64,000 nucleotides of DNA from Aquanectria penicillioides (GCA_003415625.1 PYIU01000001.1:4650746-4714745); one strand, 5' to 3'; shown: positions 1-11,280, counted from the first letter of the stretch. Notes: generated from the letters alone by a model not told the origin. A program made the numbers and translations.

Positions 1-1036
1 GATGGCCAAGTCCAAGTGCCTTCAGTTTGCATCTCCAACAACGATGGCCAAGGTCCTGGCAGTACTCGCACCAAGGATTTAGGAGGTCTGTGCATGTAGA
101 GGCAGGGCATGCGATGTCGGCTGCAAAATCATCACTGGGCGCCAGGCCAGAAATATCCTGATAGAGCGAGTCCATGCTGGTTCAATCGCCACGTTGGAAA
201 TATAAGAAACAGCCAAATGAGGGATTTTCCAATTTGTTCGTCATACTTTGTAGGAAGCCCAAAAGGTTGGGTTGTCCGCCCGACACCAAACAAGGCATCC
301 AACCAGCACCGCCACAATATGGACAAAGTGCATGTTGCAAGCAGCTGACTTGCAAGAAACTTTCCTGAATCAATTCTCCAACTAAAATTCGATCCTAATA
401 TATTAAAGAATCGAAGAATACCAACGCTATGGCCTCAAGAGATGCTAAAAACCTCTTGCAGCTCTGTTTGGACAGGTTTCTACCTGTTCTTTAACTTACC
501 CTGTAGAGTTATGTACCCTGTCAAACATACCCCTGAGAGCATTATACCAACTCTGTTTGAGGCCTATTGTCTGCTTTACTTTGGTTTTATTCATTTTTCT
601 TACCTTTTTCTGATACAGAATATTGTCTTTCCTCATTTGCCATCACATTGTGGTACAATTGTACACTCGACAAACCCTGACGTCACGACGGAAATCTCCT
701 TTGACATGTTAGAAGTCTAGAAATTGGGAACGCCGCGTGACTCAATTTTTTTCTTTTAGATAAATACAGTTGTAAAAGCACCAAAAATTTAGAGAGACAC
801 TACACTCTAGCCTCTCACTGTGGGCGAGTGAGTCGTTCCTTAGCCAGTGTTTTAGTTACTACTTTACGAGACTAGTGTCACCACCAGCAGAATGCCTTGC
901 TAAGCCCCCCTCTAGCATAGAGACTGGCTTCTTCCTATAAGTTTTCTCAATCCCCGCAGTTCAACGCATCAAACTTGCAGCACTGCTCTAATCTTCTAAC
1001 TCTTCTAACTATTGTATTCTCTTCCAGTGGATTACT
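1..1036. other. AT-rich intergenic region, no gene recognised
   Basis: I see no supported gene. A 92-codon open frame at 442-720 (+) is AT-rich, has no recognisable domain and no coding-like third-position pattern. The last 120 bases before the ATG at 1037 are pyrimidine-rich and probably contain the leader of the next gene. A TGACGTCA palindrome (678-685) and a TGACTCA (738-744) are bZIP-type sites within 360 bases of that ATG; their function is unproven. Confidence 0.5.
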
Positions 1037-3297
1037 ATGGATCCTCTCTCAGTGGTGGGCTCCTGCATGGCCCTCATTGGATCAGTGGCAGCCATATCAA
1101 CTCGTATTGGCGATTTTGTCAAAACCTGCTGTGAAGCAGAGGAAGACTGGATGGCAGTGAGCCGCGAGCTTGAGGAGCTTGGCATCGTTCTACAACTTCT
1201 GAAAGATGAATTGGGGGAAAACGATGGCCATGCTCCAACACAGCAGTTAGAAAGATCACTCTTACGCATCATCGAGAGCTGTTCTAAAGTGACTGAGAAC
1301 ATCGTTAGCGTTCTCAATGAACACGAAGGGAAGTCGGGCTCGTTCAAGTGGGGAATCGATGGCAAGAAAGAGGTTGCAAATTTGAAAGCCACACTGAGCG
1401 ATCATCGACTTCACTTGGATTTTGCGGTCGACTCAATGTCCTTGTATGTCGCCCCTTGCCTCCCAACTGAATTATTTCCGACTGACTGACATGTTTCTAT
1501 AAAGCATGATCACAAAGACTATTAAGAAAGACACTAGCAAGCTCATTGACGATATGGCAGCCCTGATGGCTGAGAATGCCCGTTTGGTGAAAGAGTTTCA
1601 AGAGCTAAAGGCTCTAGCTTCTAGAAATAGAAGTCTTGCCGGAGTTTCTAACAACTTGGGTTTGCTGGGAGACCCAAGCGCAGTGACAGCACCTGGCTAC
1701 CAGAGTTTGGTTACCAGAGGAACCTGGGATGATCTGAGTGACGGTCAGAACTATGGAACGTAAGTGCTGGCCTCGCATTCTTCGTGCTCTGCCTAGAATC
1801 TTGTCGACTGATGTGAGAATGAAACACAGTGTGACATTTGAGGAAGAGAGAATCCGAATCGAGAGATCCAAGGGGCCAAGATCCCTTTCAGGAAAACCCT
1901 CCGAGGAAAGAGGTTGGTCATCTTCCCTGAACCCACTTCAGTATTCCACACAAAGGAGCCGCGTTCCTCTTGGGCCCATCCATCAACGATGCCAAACGGA
2001 CTCAGTCTCCGATGAATGGGGCCCTATGTTGCCTTGGACTTGGGACAGCCCTATCCGGAAACAATTCATAGTACCCGAAATAGCCCCTGCACCGGCTCAA
2101 TCCAACCCCTATGTTGATAATCCCAACAGCAGGGCTTATGCCCGAGAACCACGGCACCATGCCCCCACTCATTATACATTAGAATTGGCGGCCCATTTGA
2201 GGCTCACCTGCGAACCGGATCATGCCGCTGTGTCAGCAGACAAGTCCGTTGCAGCTTTCATCCAGGATGAAATGATTTACTTCTTTGATATCCAATCAAG
2301 CACTAGGGGTGGTAGAGTCATTGGTTCCTTGGATTTTGGCCCTGGCCGTTTTGAAACCCGGCGTTACAGAAGGAGATTCGCATCTGGACTGGTTCTCCCA
2401 CGAGCCAATGAATCGCCTCGATCAATCAAGTTCCTGACCAAAGATGGGTCTATCGTTATGATTACCCGTTGGAATCGGCACAGCGAAGTATTTCACTGGA
2501 AAACACAGACACTGATCAGGAGCTTCCTCCCTGATCAGCGCGGAATTACGAACTGCATTTCTCTGAAAGAGAAAAACACAACTATGCTCTTCTCGGAAAC
2601 ACCGAACACCAATCGCTCGATGACAGACTTGTACGTATGGGATATCTCCGACATTTCAGATAACCCAAAGGTGCCAGATGTCCAATTCAGGGAACGCCTC
2701 ATCTACCGAGGGCTGGAGAAGGACTTTCCTTTCAGATTGTCCCACGACGGCAGCAGCGTTGTAATTTTGCCCAAGAGTTTCAGAGAGCCGTTATCGGATC
2801 GCGTGGTGATTCTTCGCCCTTCCGGACTGGACATCGAGGAACGAGAAATTTTCCTCGAATTTCCTCCCGAGATCGAAGGCCGGACAGAATTGACTCTCCG
2901 GACCTTCGCAGCCAATGATGAGGACTTCGTCATGGTAGCTTGTATATCTGACTTTGAAGCTGCTGTCTTTGTATGGGACTTTTATTCTGGCTCCTTGCGT
3001 CGTTGGAAGGAGATAAACAATGCCAGCGACATCTCCATCACCACGGATTGCCGGTTTTTATGGAGCGTGGTCAACGAGGACGTAGAGAACTGGCACGGCA
3101 TGCTGACAGATCTTTCAACACTCAAACCGGTGCGTCGCTTTGGAAAGGACGAAAAGTTTTACTTCCAGGACAACTCTTCCATGATGACTCGGTCCTCAAC
3201 AGTGTCGAATTTAGGGCAGCACCTGGTCCGGGTGCACCACATTGTGAAAGCTGCGTCCCCAAACCCGGCCCCTAGCAGGCTCCCTAATGACAAGTGA
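1037..3297 (+). CDS. Helo-like N-terminal domain protein with beta-propeller-like C-terminus
   Basis: Three exons fit in frame: 1037-1443, 1505-1759 and 1830-3297 (709 aa). The introns begin GTATGT and GTAAGT and end AG. The first 120 residues start MDPLSVVGSCMALIGSVAA and resemble the fungal N-terminal domain of STAND/NLR proteins (Helo-like family), which often signals in heterokaryon incompatibility and innate-immunity-like systems. Residues about 137-165 form a short charged helix, and about 170-345 look disordered. From about residue 345 there are repeated beta-strand blocks with WD-like ends (VFHW, LYVWDIS, VFVWDF), suggesting a degenerate propeller. No NACHT or NB-ARC P-loop is visible, so this is not a complete STAND protein. 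The N-terminal family call is fairly secure; the propeller call and any immune role are inference. Confidence 0.8.
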
Positions 3298-4372
3298 TAT
3301 TAGAAATGACCAAGAGCAAAGTGAGCGCATGGGCTGTTCAATAGACGCCGGGTTTCTGGCCAAAAGGGCCTGGCAATCAGCAATAAATAAGCAAAGTTGT
3401 CAACGCCCACTTTTAGCCTCTGCATGTCAATGAAGCTTATGTGACAGACCCGCTCGAGGAAGCACTCCAGATCCCCGACGAGATCGTGTCTTCTTGGCAT
3501 TGATGGCGAGAGGCTAGAGCTGGTCAATTGACAAGTTAGCGCACGCACTGACAACGGTAGTTCCGGTATTCGGTACTTCAACACAGAAGCAGATTTCGCC
3601 AGGTACCTGGGGATAGTCCCCGAGGTCCCCGGCCGTCAGAACTTTAACGGATGGTGCCAGGGAAAAAGGCGTCCGTGTCTGGCCCGGGCGGCCGGGGTGC
3701 ACCCTTGTTGGCCTTCACTATCGGATGTCGCTTACGTTACGAAGCCCATGTTCCCGGGTGTCGCGGACGAGCTTTCAACGACAGACACGGGGCATGGATT
3801 CCACAGCAAATAATTGCATGGTTGCAGACCCGGACGCGGTACGGCTCCATGGACGCGCGTACCTGGTGGTCTGCACCGCTCCCAGCAAAGCTGTGGCTCG
3901 GCGATTGTCAAACCCCGATGGCTCGGTACACATTGTTGAGCGGCAAATGCCCAGCGAAGCATTCATGTCAGAGACGCAAGATGGATGTCTCGATGTGGCA
4001 AGTACATGCAGACTGCCAGCCTCAAATCAAATTCACCATCCTGACTCGAAATGGCATCACGGCATCCCCCCCATCTGGCGCTAGTGGAGTGGCGCGTATC
4101 TGCCAGACCCCATCGTGCTCATGAGTCCACAGTATCCTTGCCTGTCTGCCCTCTTGCTTCGGCGATTGAACGGCCCTCCTACATAATACACTCGGGGATG
4201 ATTTGTGAGCAGATTATAGATCTGGTTTTGTGAAGACCGGCGACCCTCCTTTTCGGCTTTAAGTCCTTACTTAAAAGGCACCTGCATTTCTTGCTCTCCG
4301 GTCATCGGCCCCCTCCACCAACAACCAGCATTGCATTTATTTTTTTTTTTTACAACCCACTCGATCCTGATC
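3298..4372. other. Intergenic region upstream of the sulfur transporter
   Basis: No convincing gene; the 157-codon frame at 3651-4124 (+) is compositionally arbitrary. A near match to the fungal sulfur-regulator (Cys3/MetR) consensus ATGRYRYCAT lies at 4051-4060, and a pyrimidine-rich leader with a T run (4340-4351) sits just before the ATG at 4373. Confidence 0.5.
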
Positions 4373-5467
4373 ATGGCTGCTCTGTTTTCCGGTGCGGTCT
4401 TTGGCGCCGCTACTGTGGCTGCCGGCGTCTATCAACCGTCCGTCATTATTTCTCAATTCAAATTTGAGGAGTGGCACATGCTGCAAACCTTCCTCGGCGC
4501 CACTGCCAGCAGCGCGTGAGTTTTTTTTTCTTGTTTCTTTTTTTTTTTTCCTCTTCTTATTTGCTTTCATAGCATTTCCGTCGTCCTTGAGACTCCCACT
4601 AATTAGAATCGTAGTGCCATCTACAAAGTTGCCGAGGGTCTTGGATACGTAAATCTCAAGCCTCGGGGGTCTTCCCCGATTGGCCTATTTAGTCAGTATG
4701 ACGGCAACATCATCGGCGGTTTGCTGCTTGGAGCCGGCATGGCCCTCTCTGGATCCTGCCCTGGCACCGTGTTGGCTCAATCTGGAGCTGGGCTTCAGAC
4801 TGGATTTTATGCCCTGGGCGGTGCTATTGTGGGAGGAATTGTCTACACCGGAATTGTCTCAAAGGTCCTCAAGTGGCAGAAGGAAAGGACGGGTGTCAAG
4901 CCGGAAACGGTCACCTTCAACGAGGATCTTGGTATTTCCAAGGCCGCCACTTTCGTCATATTCGAGGCCGTTGCCTTGTCAGCCATTGCAGCTTCTGTCA
5001 TCTACGGAAATGATTCGTCTGAATGGACTCTCCTCTCTGCAGGAAGCGGCCTCATCCTCGGTTTCTCCCAACTCTTTTCCATTCTAACTCGCAAAAGCAT
5101 GCTGGGAGTCTCAGGCTCCTACGAGGAAGTTGGCAACCACTTCTGGTGGCTCGTTCGCGGGGCCAGCGCGAACTCGCGGCCCAGCAGCCGCCAGAACATG
5201 TTGTTTGCTTCAGGTGTGGCGGCGGGTGCTTGGGTCATGGCGCAGAATGCTCCCTGGCTGCTCGCCGACAAGGCGGTCGAGACAGCCCCTGGCCTTGCCT
5301 TTGTCGGTGGTTTCTTAATGGTATTGGGGTCAAGGGTAGCTGGAGGATGTACCTCCGGTCATGGTATCAGCGGCTTGTCATTGCTTTCGAAGTCTAGTCT
5401 CCTTACGATTGGCTCTGCATTTTTGGCTGGAGGGCTTCTTGCCCCCTGGTTCATAATTAGACAGTGA
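4373..5467 (+). CDS. YeeE/YedE (TsuA-type) sulfur-compound transporter
   Basis: Two exons, 4373-4515 and 4615-5467, give a 331-residue, strongly hydrophobic multi-pass membrane protein. The intron starts GTGAGT and ends TAG. Family hallmarks are two small-residue loops carrying cysteines: GSCPGTVLAQ (Cys about residue 96) and GGCTSGHGISGLS (Cys about residue 293). In bacterial TsuA/YeeE, conserved cysteines line a thiosulfate uptake path, so the likely role is import of thiosulfate or a related inorganic sulfur compound at the plasma membrane. The length matches a complete two-repeat YeeE/YedE protein. The substrate is inferred from the family. The next gene lies downstream on the opposite strand. 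Confidence 0.88.
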
Positions 5468-5669
5468 GTTGGCATTTGGTCATGTTCATAGTTTCGAGAT
5501 TCCCCTCTGGATTCAGAATGTTTTAAATAGCTTTCAAGTCGTGCCTGCATAGGCCTTTAGCATAATAGAAGTGATTGATGCCAGCATTTTACAACACAAG
5601 CATCAAGAATTCGGTGCAAATCTCAGATAAACGAATTGTCTGACAGCTACGTGAAACATTTCAAATAAA

Positions 5670-6127
5670 TCAATCATCCTTCTTCCCGCAGCCCTTGATT
5701 GCTGTGACCTCAATTTCGATCTTCATCTCATCCTTCATCAACCCCGACTGAACCATTGTTGCCGCGGGTCGAACGTCGCCGAACCAGTTCTGCAGAACCG
5801 GCCATGTCTTGGGAAAGTCGTCGCGGTCAGGAAGAATGTACCGAACCCGAACGACGTCGCCGATAGAGGAGCCGGCTTCCTTGAGGGCGTGGCTGATGTT
5901 TTTAAGAGTCTGATCGGCCTGCTCCGCCACGTCCGAGGAGATGGCTCCGGTTGCGTAGTCGTAACTACATAAGCTGTGATGAGATACAAGAACTATACAC
6001 GCTCGATAGAAGCAGAGTCATACCCGGTTGTGCCGCTCACAAAGACCCATTCGCCATTAACCACTGCTCGAGAGTAGCCAATCTGGGCCTCAAAGGCAGA
6101 GCCGGAGCTAATGTTCTGACGGGTCAT
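5670..6127 (-). CDS. RidA/YjgF/YER057c-family protein
   Basis: Two minus-strand exons, 6127-6024 and 5964-5670, encode 132 residues, the usual RidA length. The intron begins GTATGA and ends GTAG. RidA proteins are small trimeric enzymes that hydrolyse reactive enamine/imine intermediates from PLP enzymes, such as 2-aminoacrylate. Key residues are present: Arg about 100 in VRPAATMVQSGL and Glu about 120 in IEIEVTA, equivalent to the bacterial substrate-binding Arg and catalytic-pocket Glu. The N-terminus (MTRQNISSGSAFE) has no clear mitochondrial presequence, so a cytosolic form is more likely than the mitochondrial Mmf1-like one. It is transcribed toward the sulfur transporter. A Gcn4/Cpc1-type TGAGTCA lies about 100 bases upstream of the start. 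Confidence 0.9.
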
Positions 6128-6812
6128 GATGGGTTGTTTCGTGAAGACTCGAAAGTGTGTCGGAGGAAAGAAATAAACTCAAGTGAGAATAAATAAGTCG
6201 CACCGATTACTGTTAGATGGAGAGGTGAGTCATGCTCGCTTGCATGCAAGTGCTTGAAGTTATCGGTTAGCTTAGGTCGGATGAAGCGTGGGGTAACATA
6301 TCTCCGCTTTGGTCTTGATTGAGTTCAACACTACTAGGGGTTCTTGTCACATCCGAAGCTAAGAGGGGTTGAATGTGTTTATGGCCTGAATAGATCGATA
6401 CCGCATATATATTGGTCGAGTTGACTTTTTAAAGTAAAGCAATTATATGCTGATCCATGAAAACGAGTGTCTACTACTAGTCAGACATACCTCCGCAGTT
6501 GCTCCCACCGCCATTCTTAACACTCAATCTGACTATAGCTATTCCAATGGCCAATCAAATAAGCATTTGGTCACTTCAATCGTCGTCACCCTAGGGTTCA
6601 AGGGGGGAGATAGAGGATTAATAACCACGAAATTGGCTTTGGTTTTCGACTAATGTCTTGCCTTTTTTTTTTAATGCCTCCAAATAACTTTTCTAATTCC
6701 GTACATCGAGACGTGATATGTAATCGAGGAGAGGTTGAGGTATCTGGCCCCGCGCCATAATGGCAACAGTACTATACATGGTTATTATACACGCTCACGC
6801 CACATGATTCAA
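6128..6812. other. Intergenic region between the RidA and AIM41 genes
   Basis: It holds the promoter of the minus-strand RidA gene and the 3' flank of AIM41. No coding potential is recognised. A T run lies at 6663-6671. Confidence 0.5.
6226..6232. promoter_or_regulatory. Gcn4/CPC1-type site upstream of the RidA gene
   Basis: The heptamer TGAGTCA is about 100 bases upstream of the RidA-family ATG. Gcn4/CPC1/CpcA bZIP factors bind TGASTCA in general amino-acid control, and RidA protects amino-acid biosynthesis, so the placement makes sense. It is a single 7-bp site and could be chance. Confidence 0.35.
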
Positions 6813-7403
6813 TCAGGCAGTGAGGTCCTTGACCATCTTGGCCAATTCTTTCTTGTCGACATCCTTGCCTTCAAGGGCACCAGATAGTCGCTTCATAACA
6901 TCTCCCATGATGGCTTTACCCTGGACTCCAGCAGCCTTGGCCGCCTCGACGGCCTCCTGCACCAGAGCTTTCAGCTCAGCCTCTCCAAGGGTCTGGACAC
7001 CACTGTTGGAAATGTACTCCTCCAGGATCTTGATCTGCTCCTCCTCTTTCTGCGCAAGGTCCTCTCGACCAACGCCTTTGGCTTCAGCAACGGCGTCGGC
7101 GGAGCTCTTCTGGATCTTGCGGATCAGGGCAACGAGCTGGACGTCGGTTCGGATGGGGCTCGCAGTCTTGGAGGCATTGAGGTTGGCGGCCATGATGGCG
7201 CGTAGGACAGACAATCGAGCGGTATCCTTGGCACGCATGGCAGTCTTGAGCTCAGTCTTGAGCTTGGCCAGCAGGGGCGGGGGGGTGTCGGCTGCGTCCG
7301 TCGAGTAGAGGCGGCAGACATGGTTGATAGGCATGCGGAGGGAGCCGCTGGGGCGCGGGGCCCGCAGCGCTCGGAGGAGTTGAGTGGAAGGCTTGAAAGA
7401 CAT
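6813..7403 (-). CDS. AIM41: AIM41/YqeY-family mitochondrial protein
   Basis: A single exon of 196 residues. I chose the ATG at 7403 because the frame further upstream has no conserved residues and the protein then starts with a classical basic, Ser/Arg-rich presequence (LLRALRAPRPSG) up to about residue 40. From about residue 44 to the end is a YqeY/GatB-tail-like helical domain with TARLSVLRAIMAA, GREDLAQKEEEQIKILEEY and GKAIMGDVMKRL. In bacteria YqeY is linked to tRNA amidotransferase GatB; yeast Aim41 is mitochondrial with an effect on genome inheritance. Function beyond matrix localisation is inference. Confidence 0.92.
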   Translation of the reverse strand: MSFKPSTQLLRALRAPRPSGSLRMPINHVCRLYSTDAADTPPPLLAKLKTELKTAMRAKDTARLSVLRAIMAANLNASKTASPIRTDVQLVALIRKIQKSSADAVAEAKGVGREDLAQKEEEQIKILEEYISNSGVQTLGEAELKALVQEAVEAAKAAGVQGKAIMGDVMKRLSGALEGKDVDKKELAKMVKDLTA

Positions 7404-9546
7404 TTCGAATAGGTCTGGCCGGCAGAGGGTTGTTGAGGGTGCTGCTTTGTGGGAATCAGAGGCAATGTGATGTGGCGTCGGAGGAGACGAGGTGAGGTGA
7501 GGTTTGGATTGCCAAGCTCGGGATTGGAGCTTGAATTTCGGCCCCTCAATTAGCGCTCCCAATTGGTTGACACGCCGTGCCACATGTAGCAACTGATGAG
7601 GTCAAGGGTAGGCGGGCGGGCAGTCAAGCCTACAAAGATTGATGCTTTCGATGTTTACAATCCTCTTATTAATTTAGTTGCTTCAACTATTTATTAGGCA
7701 CTGTTGCAACTTTAAGATATCGAATGATTAGATTTTATGCTTGAGTATAAGTGCTAGCAGAGTAGTTGCTGGTGGTGGATCGGTTAACGGCACAACCCCT
7801 TGAGGAGCCCTATTCCGATGCATATTTCGATCTATATCTTTGACAGTGGCCTGTCTTGTCACAAATGTGCATCATGATATCTGAGTGCGCGTCATCAACA
7901 CCGGAAAATATGCCACGCCTAGTTTATTGATATTTAACGGGGTCTTATTTGGCCGAGCCTTTCTCCGAAATTTAGGGGGACGCAAGCCAAGAGTTCGATT
8001 GAGGCTGTTGAGACGGGAGGTCGGTCAGCCACTGTACACAATTGGCTGTTGGTCGCTGAAGACTGCAATTGTCATCGGCCGATGTTGGCGGTGTAGGTTC
8101 CAACGGTTACCTCTGAGGAGAGACGGTGCTTGGAACCAGCCGTGTTTTCCCAGTTTGGCGCACTGCATCTGGGGCATGTGCGGCCATCTTGGGCGATTTC
8201 GATGGCAACCCTTTGGTACGTATCTGCTGGTTGAACCTCAGAGAGAACATGTGGGCAAAGAGGACTTATCACCTCCGTGATCCCATGGCTCTTCTGTTCC
8301 GCCATTGGCCTCGACGTCAAAATAGATTGACCAGCCTTAGAGAACGCTAAATCACCTGATCATTTTGGCACCTGCAATCTCATGCGAAGCCCAGGTTTGA
8401 CCAGGGTCGGGGAAACTTCCGTTGATAATTTCAACTAGCTAGGGGGTACGCTAGCTGACCGGCTCGCCAGCCAGGGACCGATTCGAGGAATGCATCGGTT
8501 GGGGATGACGCAGTGGGGGATTGATGGTCACTGGATCATTGGACGGGCAATTCTGCTGGACAAGGGCGAGTTTTGAATGTCATCCAGTCGTCTTGGTCGC
8601 GGTGTTTCTGGTATCTGCGGGCGTGGATGTTTTGTTGTTGATGGTGTTGGATTCCTACCCCTCGCACCCACCATGGGCAGGTACCCATCCATATCTCGAC
8701 TGTGCAGAAGCAGTGCTGGGCAATGGGCTTCCAAAGAAAGTTCTTCTTGCTTCCCTGCAGCCCAAGCCGGTGCTTGAGCAGCGATGCCGTGGTCGTCGGG
8801 GACTGTGGGTTCCCAGACGGGAGGGTCCCGCGTCTACCTGGCTCCCCTTCCGCCTTTACGTCTGCGGCCGCCTGACATTAGTGGACTGTTCCTGAGTACA
8901 TCGTACCCGGGAGGGGAATCAAGCGGCACGGCAGTCTCCAGTCTCCTGCTGCTCCATCACCGCGTCCCGGCGTGTCGGTAGCGAGCTTTCCAGGGCCAGT
9001 CAATGCCGGTCCCATGCCCTGACGGTAATAAACCAGCAATAGCAGCCACAGCGAAGGGGGCCTCCCGCTCCGTTTGTTGTCACCTCCCGTTTTTATTTTC
9101 TGTCTCTCATCCTCTCAAAGTAGGCTTGTACGAAGTAGATGCCCAATGTAATTCTACCTACCTAGGCATGGAGGATGCTTTGCTGTGATTACCCATCCGG
9201 TTTCACCCCTCGGTCCTGCCACCGTCAATACCTCACGTCCGTCCGCACCTGCCTGTCCATGCACCCATCCACCACACCCACCGACTCCTCTCCCAACTCG
9301 GACGAGGGCGCCACTTGTGGTTTCCTCCGAGCCGTCTAAACCTTCTTTCAACCTCACCTTAAACATATCCGGGCTCCAGCTAATCCCTATCGTCATCTTT
9401 GGATATCTCATCAGCTCAGCCCCCAAGGAATGCTCAGCTTGTCGCCGATTGCGGCCTCCGTACCTGTACCTCGCCATCTCCGATACCCCCTTCCGGGCAT
9501 ATCTTGTGCCCCGCAACCTCCCGAAAGTAATTGCTTTTCAAGACAT
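7404..9546. other. 2.1-kb region without a recognisable gene
   Basis: Between the AIM41 start and the 3' end of the methyltransferase I find only short frames without domains. The longest, at 8521-8895 (+), has arbitrary composition. The region must hold the AIM41 promoter near 7404-7700. Confidence 0.45.
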
Positions 9547-11280
9547 TCATCGACGTGGCTTCCGGCCGATGCAGACATAACTTGACGAGTCACCTGTCAG
9601 CATCCTTCCATCACCTCCGTATCTACAATGTCTTTATGATGGCTGACTTACATGGGAAAATATGGCTGTGAGTTTTCGAATCATACGCTCGGCGTCAGCC
9701 TTTGTCTTGATGCTTGGTAATCTTCGCTCTTGCTTGGAGAATCCCTCACCTTGAATGCCGGGTTGTTCGCCTCGCTCCTCGCCTGCGCTACCAGCAGCTG
9801 GAAGTCGGTTATGGTCATCCTGCCATAAACAGTCAGCCCACGCAACCTGCCAGTTGGTGTCATGCCTCATACCCAAGAAACTGGGTAAAGGGGTATAATG
9901 CTAGCGACGATAATAACAGATTCACATTCTCGTTATTCGCCCAGCCGATATTATAATCTCGAGCTTCTGAACAATTTCTCATCATTAGAATTAATGCCAT
10001 CGCTAATCGTGCCCATGGGAGTTTACCATTTGACCAGGCACACATGGGTAGCGTTAAGAGCCTTGATTCGATCTCAGTGAAGCCTGCACTCCTCATCCAA
10101 TTCGCCATCTGCAACGGTGCCCGAGGGTCTTTGTAGGGTTGTGCGCTCTGCAGATATTGCCTTGACCATCTCGACAAAGCATGGTCTAGAGCAAAAATTT
10201 CCCCATCAGCCATGGTTTTGGGAGAAAAAAGCCGGCATGGCATGCTTGCCTCTTGTCAAAGTTCCATTGTCGGATTGAGCATTAAAGTATATTTCAACCA
10301 TTTGGCACCAGCCCCCCGGTCGCAGGACTCGGAAAATATCTCGGATATAGCTTCGCCATCGATTCGCATGAATGCCCCCCGCCATCATCTGGCTATGGAC
10401 AACGTCGAAGTAATTAGATTGGAAAGTGAATCTAGTATAGGTTCTTCAACTTAGCGGCATATTCATGGCCTCGCTGGTTTGGACATCTCACCGTCCATTG
10501 AGGTCGTCGACTTGCAACTCTAGATTGTCTGGGGGGTTCTGAGGGATCATGTGAGGACTCACATCGATGCCCAATACCTATCAATGCCATAGTCAGTTCT
10601 ATGTATCGAAATGGACTGCGCGGGTGCTGAAAAGGGCATGGCTTTTGTTGCTAGGTCGCACGATACTACCTTGGTGCTTCGCCATTCTTGACAGAGCTCG
10701 TTCGAAGACAGATGCGATCCTCCTGTTTGATGGAACACGCCTGGAATAGCCTCCTTGCTGCGGATGACGTTGAATCGAATCCATCTTCATCAAAAGAGAG
10801 CATCCATTTCGTTCGATTGTCAAAGCAACAAATCACCCCATCTGATGGCACTGTGGAAGAAGATTACGAGGGTATCGACGCACCTCTGCACCTGGATACT
10901 GTATGGCGACATCCACAGCCCAGTCTCCCGAACCACATCCGCAATCAAGAATTCTCCTTGGAGATCTGATGGGAGGGAATATTAATCTGTTGTCAAATAA
11001 GCTGTTGAGCACGCCGTGCATCACCTCGAGGCGTGCGATCTCGTCCTGGAAAGGTTTGTTAGGCTCATCCAAGTTTGCGGTGGGCGACAACGGGTGTATG
11101 CTGCTTTACCTCATCGATCGGGGCAAAATAGGTTCCGTTTGTAAGGGCATATTGTTGATAACTGCGGCCCTGGTACTCGACGACCTCGGTGAAGGTCTCG
11201 TCAAGGGGTACTGTTCCGTCTCTTAAGGGGCTTTAGCGACAGTCGGGCTGCGACGACGGATTCTCTTACTCGGCGTCCAT
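9547..11280 (-). CDS. LaeA-like SAM-dependent methyltransferase, ten exons
   Basis: Reading the minus strand, ten exons join in frame: 11280-11270, 11230-11110, 11045-10884, 10577-10492, 10431-10250, 10185-10027, 9966-9873, 9819-9750, 9665-9652 and 9580-9547 (310 aa). The class I methyltransferase fold is clear: motif I ILDCGCGSGDWAVDVA, then VLGIDVSPHMIPQ, YFDVVHSQMMAGGI and FRVLRPGGWCQMVE, with the LaeA-type tail ALYPFTQFLG and YVCIGRKPRR. LaeA-like enzymes influence secondary metabolism and development; the methyl acceptor is usually unknown. Oddities are a 306-nt intron, a GC-AG intron (10249-10186) and a 14-nt exon. The first exon and its 39-nt intron are the weakest part, so the start may differ. 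No biosynthetic genes are adjacent. Confidence 0.82.

Noticed and set aside
442..720. 92-codon AT-rich + strand frame
   Set aside because: No domain, no leader or splice context, AT-rich composition.
3651..4124. 157-codon + strand frame
   Set aside because: No domain and overlapped by several similar frames; likely chance in GC-richer DNA.
9547..11280. Methyltransferase region as a pseudogene
   Set aside because: The frame changes are all explained by introns with good splice signals, and the joined protein is complete.
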